From assembly GCF_037038585.1 (NCBI RefSeq), contig NC_092520.1, positions 144,769,104-144,833,103 on the forward strand: DNA of 64,000 nucleotides, written 5' to 3'. How positions within the stretch are numbered: position 1 is the first letter of the stretch; each line of letters starts with the position of its first letter. Below are positions 63,701 to 64,000 of this stretch, piece by piece. The DNA is from Patagioenas fasciata. Its lineage: Eukaryota > Chordata > Aves > Columbiformes > Columbidae. Under the pieces are notes generated by a model that was not told the origin of the DNA, made no database searches, and was given only the letters and a program-made list of their open reading frames with translations. The translations under genes and the position numbers were made by a program.

Positions 63701-64000
63701 TTTTGCAACAGACGAAGACCAGAAAGCAAAGTTGGCTGGAAACTGTGGGAAGCAAAAATGAAATTGAGTTATCTACATCCTTTACTTCTTGCCACATTTA
63801 GCTTGTCATTTCCCTTTAAATTCAGATTTCCCTTCTTAAATGTGCAAAGGTGAAATGTCTTATTACTCCCTCTTGTTATATTATAATTATTGGCTTTTTA
63901 ATTTTGCTACAACTAAATGGTGAATAAGAGAACTGACTTGAACACATGCTGTTTCTCTTTTCTCTGGTACCATCAGACTTTCCCATTGTGCATGCATAAG

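Larger units (their letters stand above)
43330..64000. other. Long AT-rich stretch without supported genes
   Basis: No gene could be supported. Short tandem duplications lie at 45769-45822, 45947-45975 and 46490-46526. Homopolymers lie at 46953-46967, 48985-48999, 50028-50041, 56315-56330, 58685-58700 and 60666-60707. A compact CpG cluster lies at 49267-49340. Reading frames that look somewhat protein-like (minus 49682-49918, minus 54412-54774, plus 59110-59442) have no recognisable motif. AT-rich blocks such as 61640-61830 have the look of conserved non-coding elements but cannot be tested here. Confidence 0.45.

Overview
The window looks like vertebrate, most likely bird, genomic DNA. It has no bacterial-style gene packing. 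The ORFs are short and mostly chance frames, and the DNA is AT-leaning with few CpGs. The only dispersed repeats I can name are two CR1 LINE copies, the dominant retrotransposon of birds and other sauropsids. No rRNA, tRNA, CRISPR array, operon or phage is visible. Most of the 64 kb reads as intron or intergenic sequence.

Layout. At 1.84-3.15 kb lies a 5'-truncated plus-strand CR1 copy with a broken reverse transcriptase. At 5.6-6.8 kb, on the minus strand, is the best candidate for real protein-coding sequence: a terminal exon with splice acceptor, 46 codons, TAA stop, about 1 kb of 3' UTR and an AATAAA signal. Its start resembles the start of the last exon of the potassium channel KCNQ1, from recalled knowledge of that family. 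From 7 to 35 kb I see no convincing gene, only homopolymers, microsatellites, a polypurine tract and one weak exon-like segment at 14.46 kb. A second CR1 3' end, minus strand, lies at 35.43-35.85 kb. At 38.7-39.9 kb there is an unrecognised cluster of minus-strand reading frames. At 41.0-42.35 kb three minus-strand segments have splice-site and phase relations that would suit the 3' end of another, unidentified gene. From 43 to 64 kb the DNA is non-coding as far as I can tell, with short tandem repeats, a compact CpG cluster at 49.27-49.34 kb and AT-rich blocks that could be conserved enhancers.

I did not find a clearly novel biological system. The items most worth checking are the KCNQ1-like terminal exon, the candidate exon chain near 41-42 kb, and the unrecognised cluster at 38.7-39.9 kb. 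No alignments or searches could be run, so all family calls rest on motif reading.
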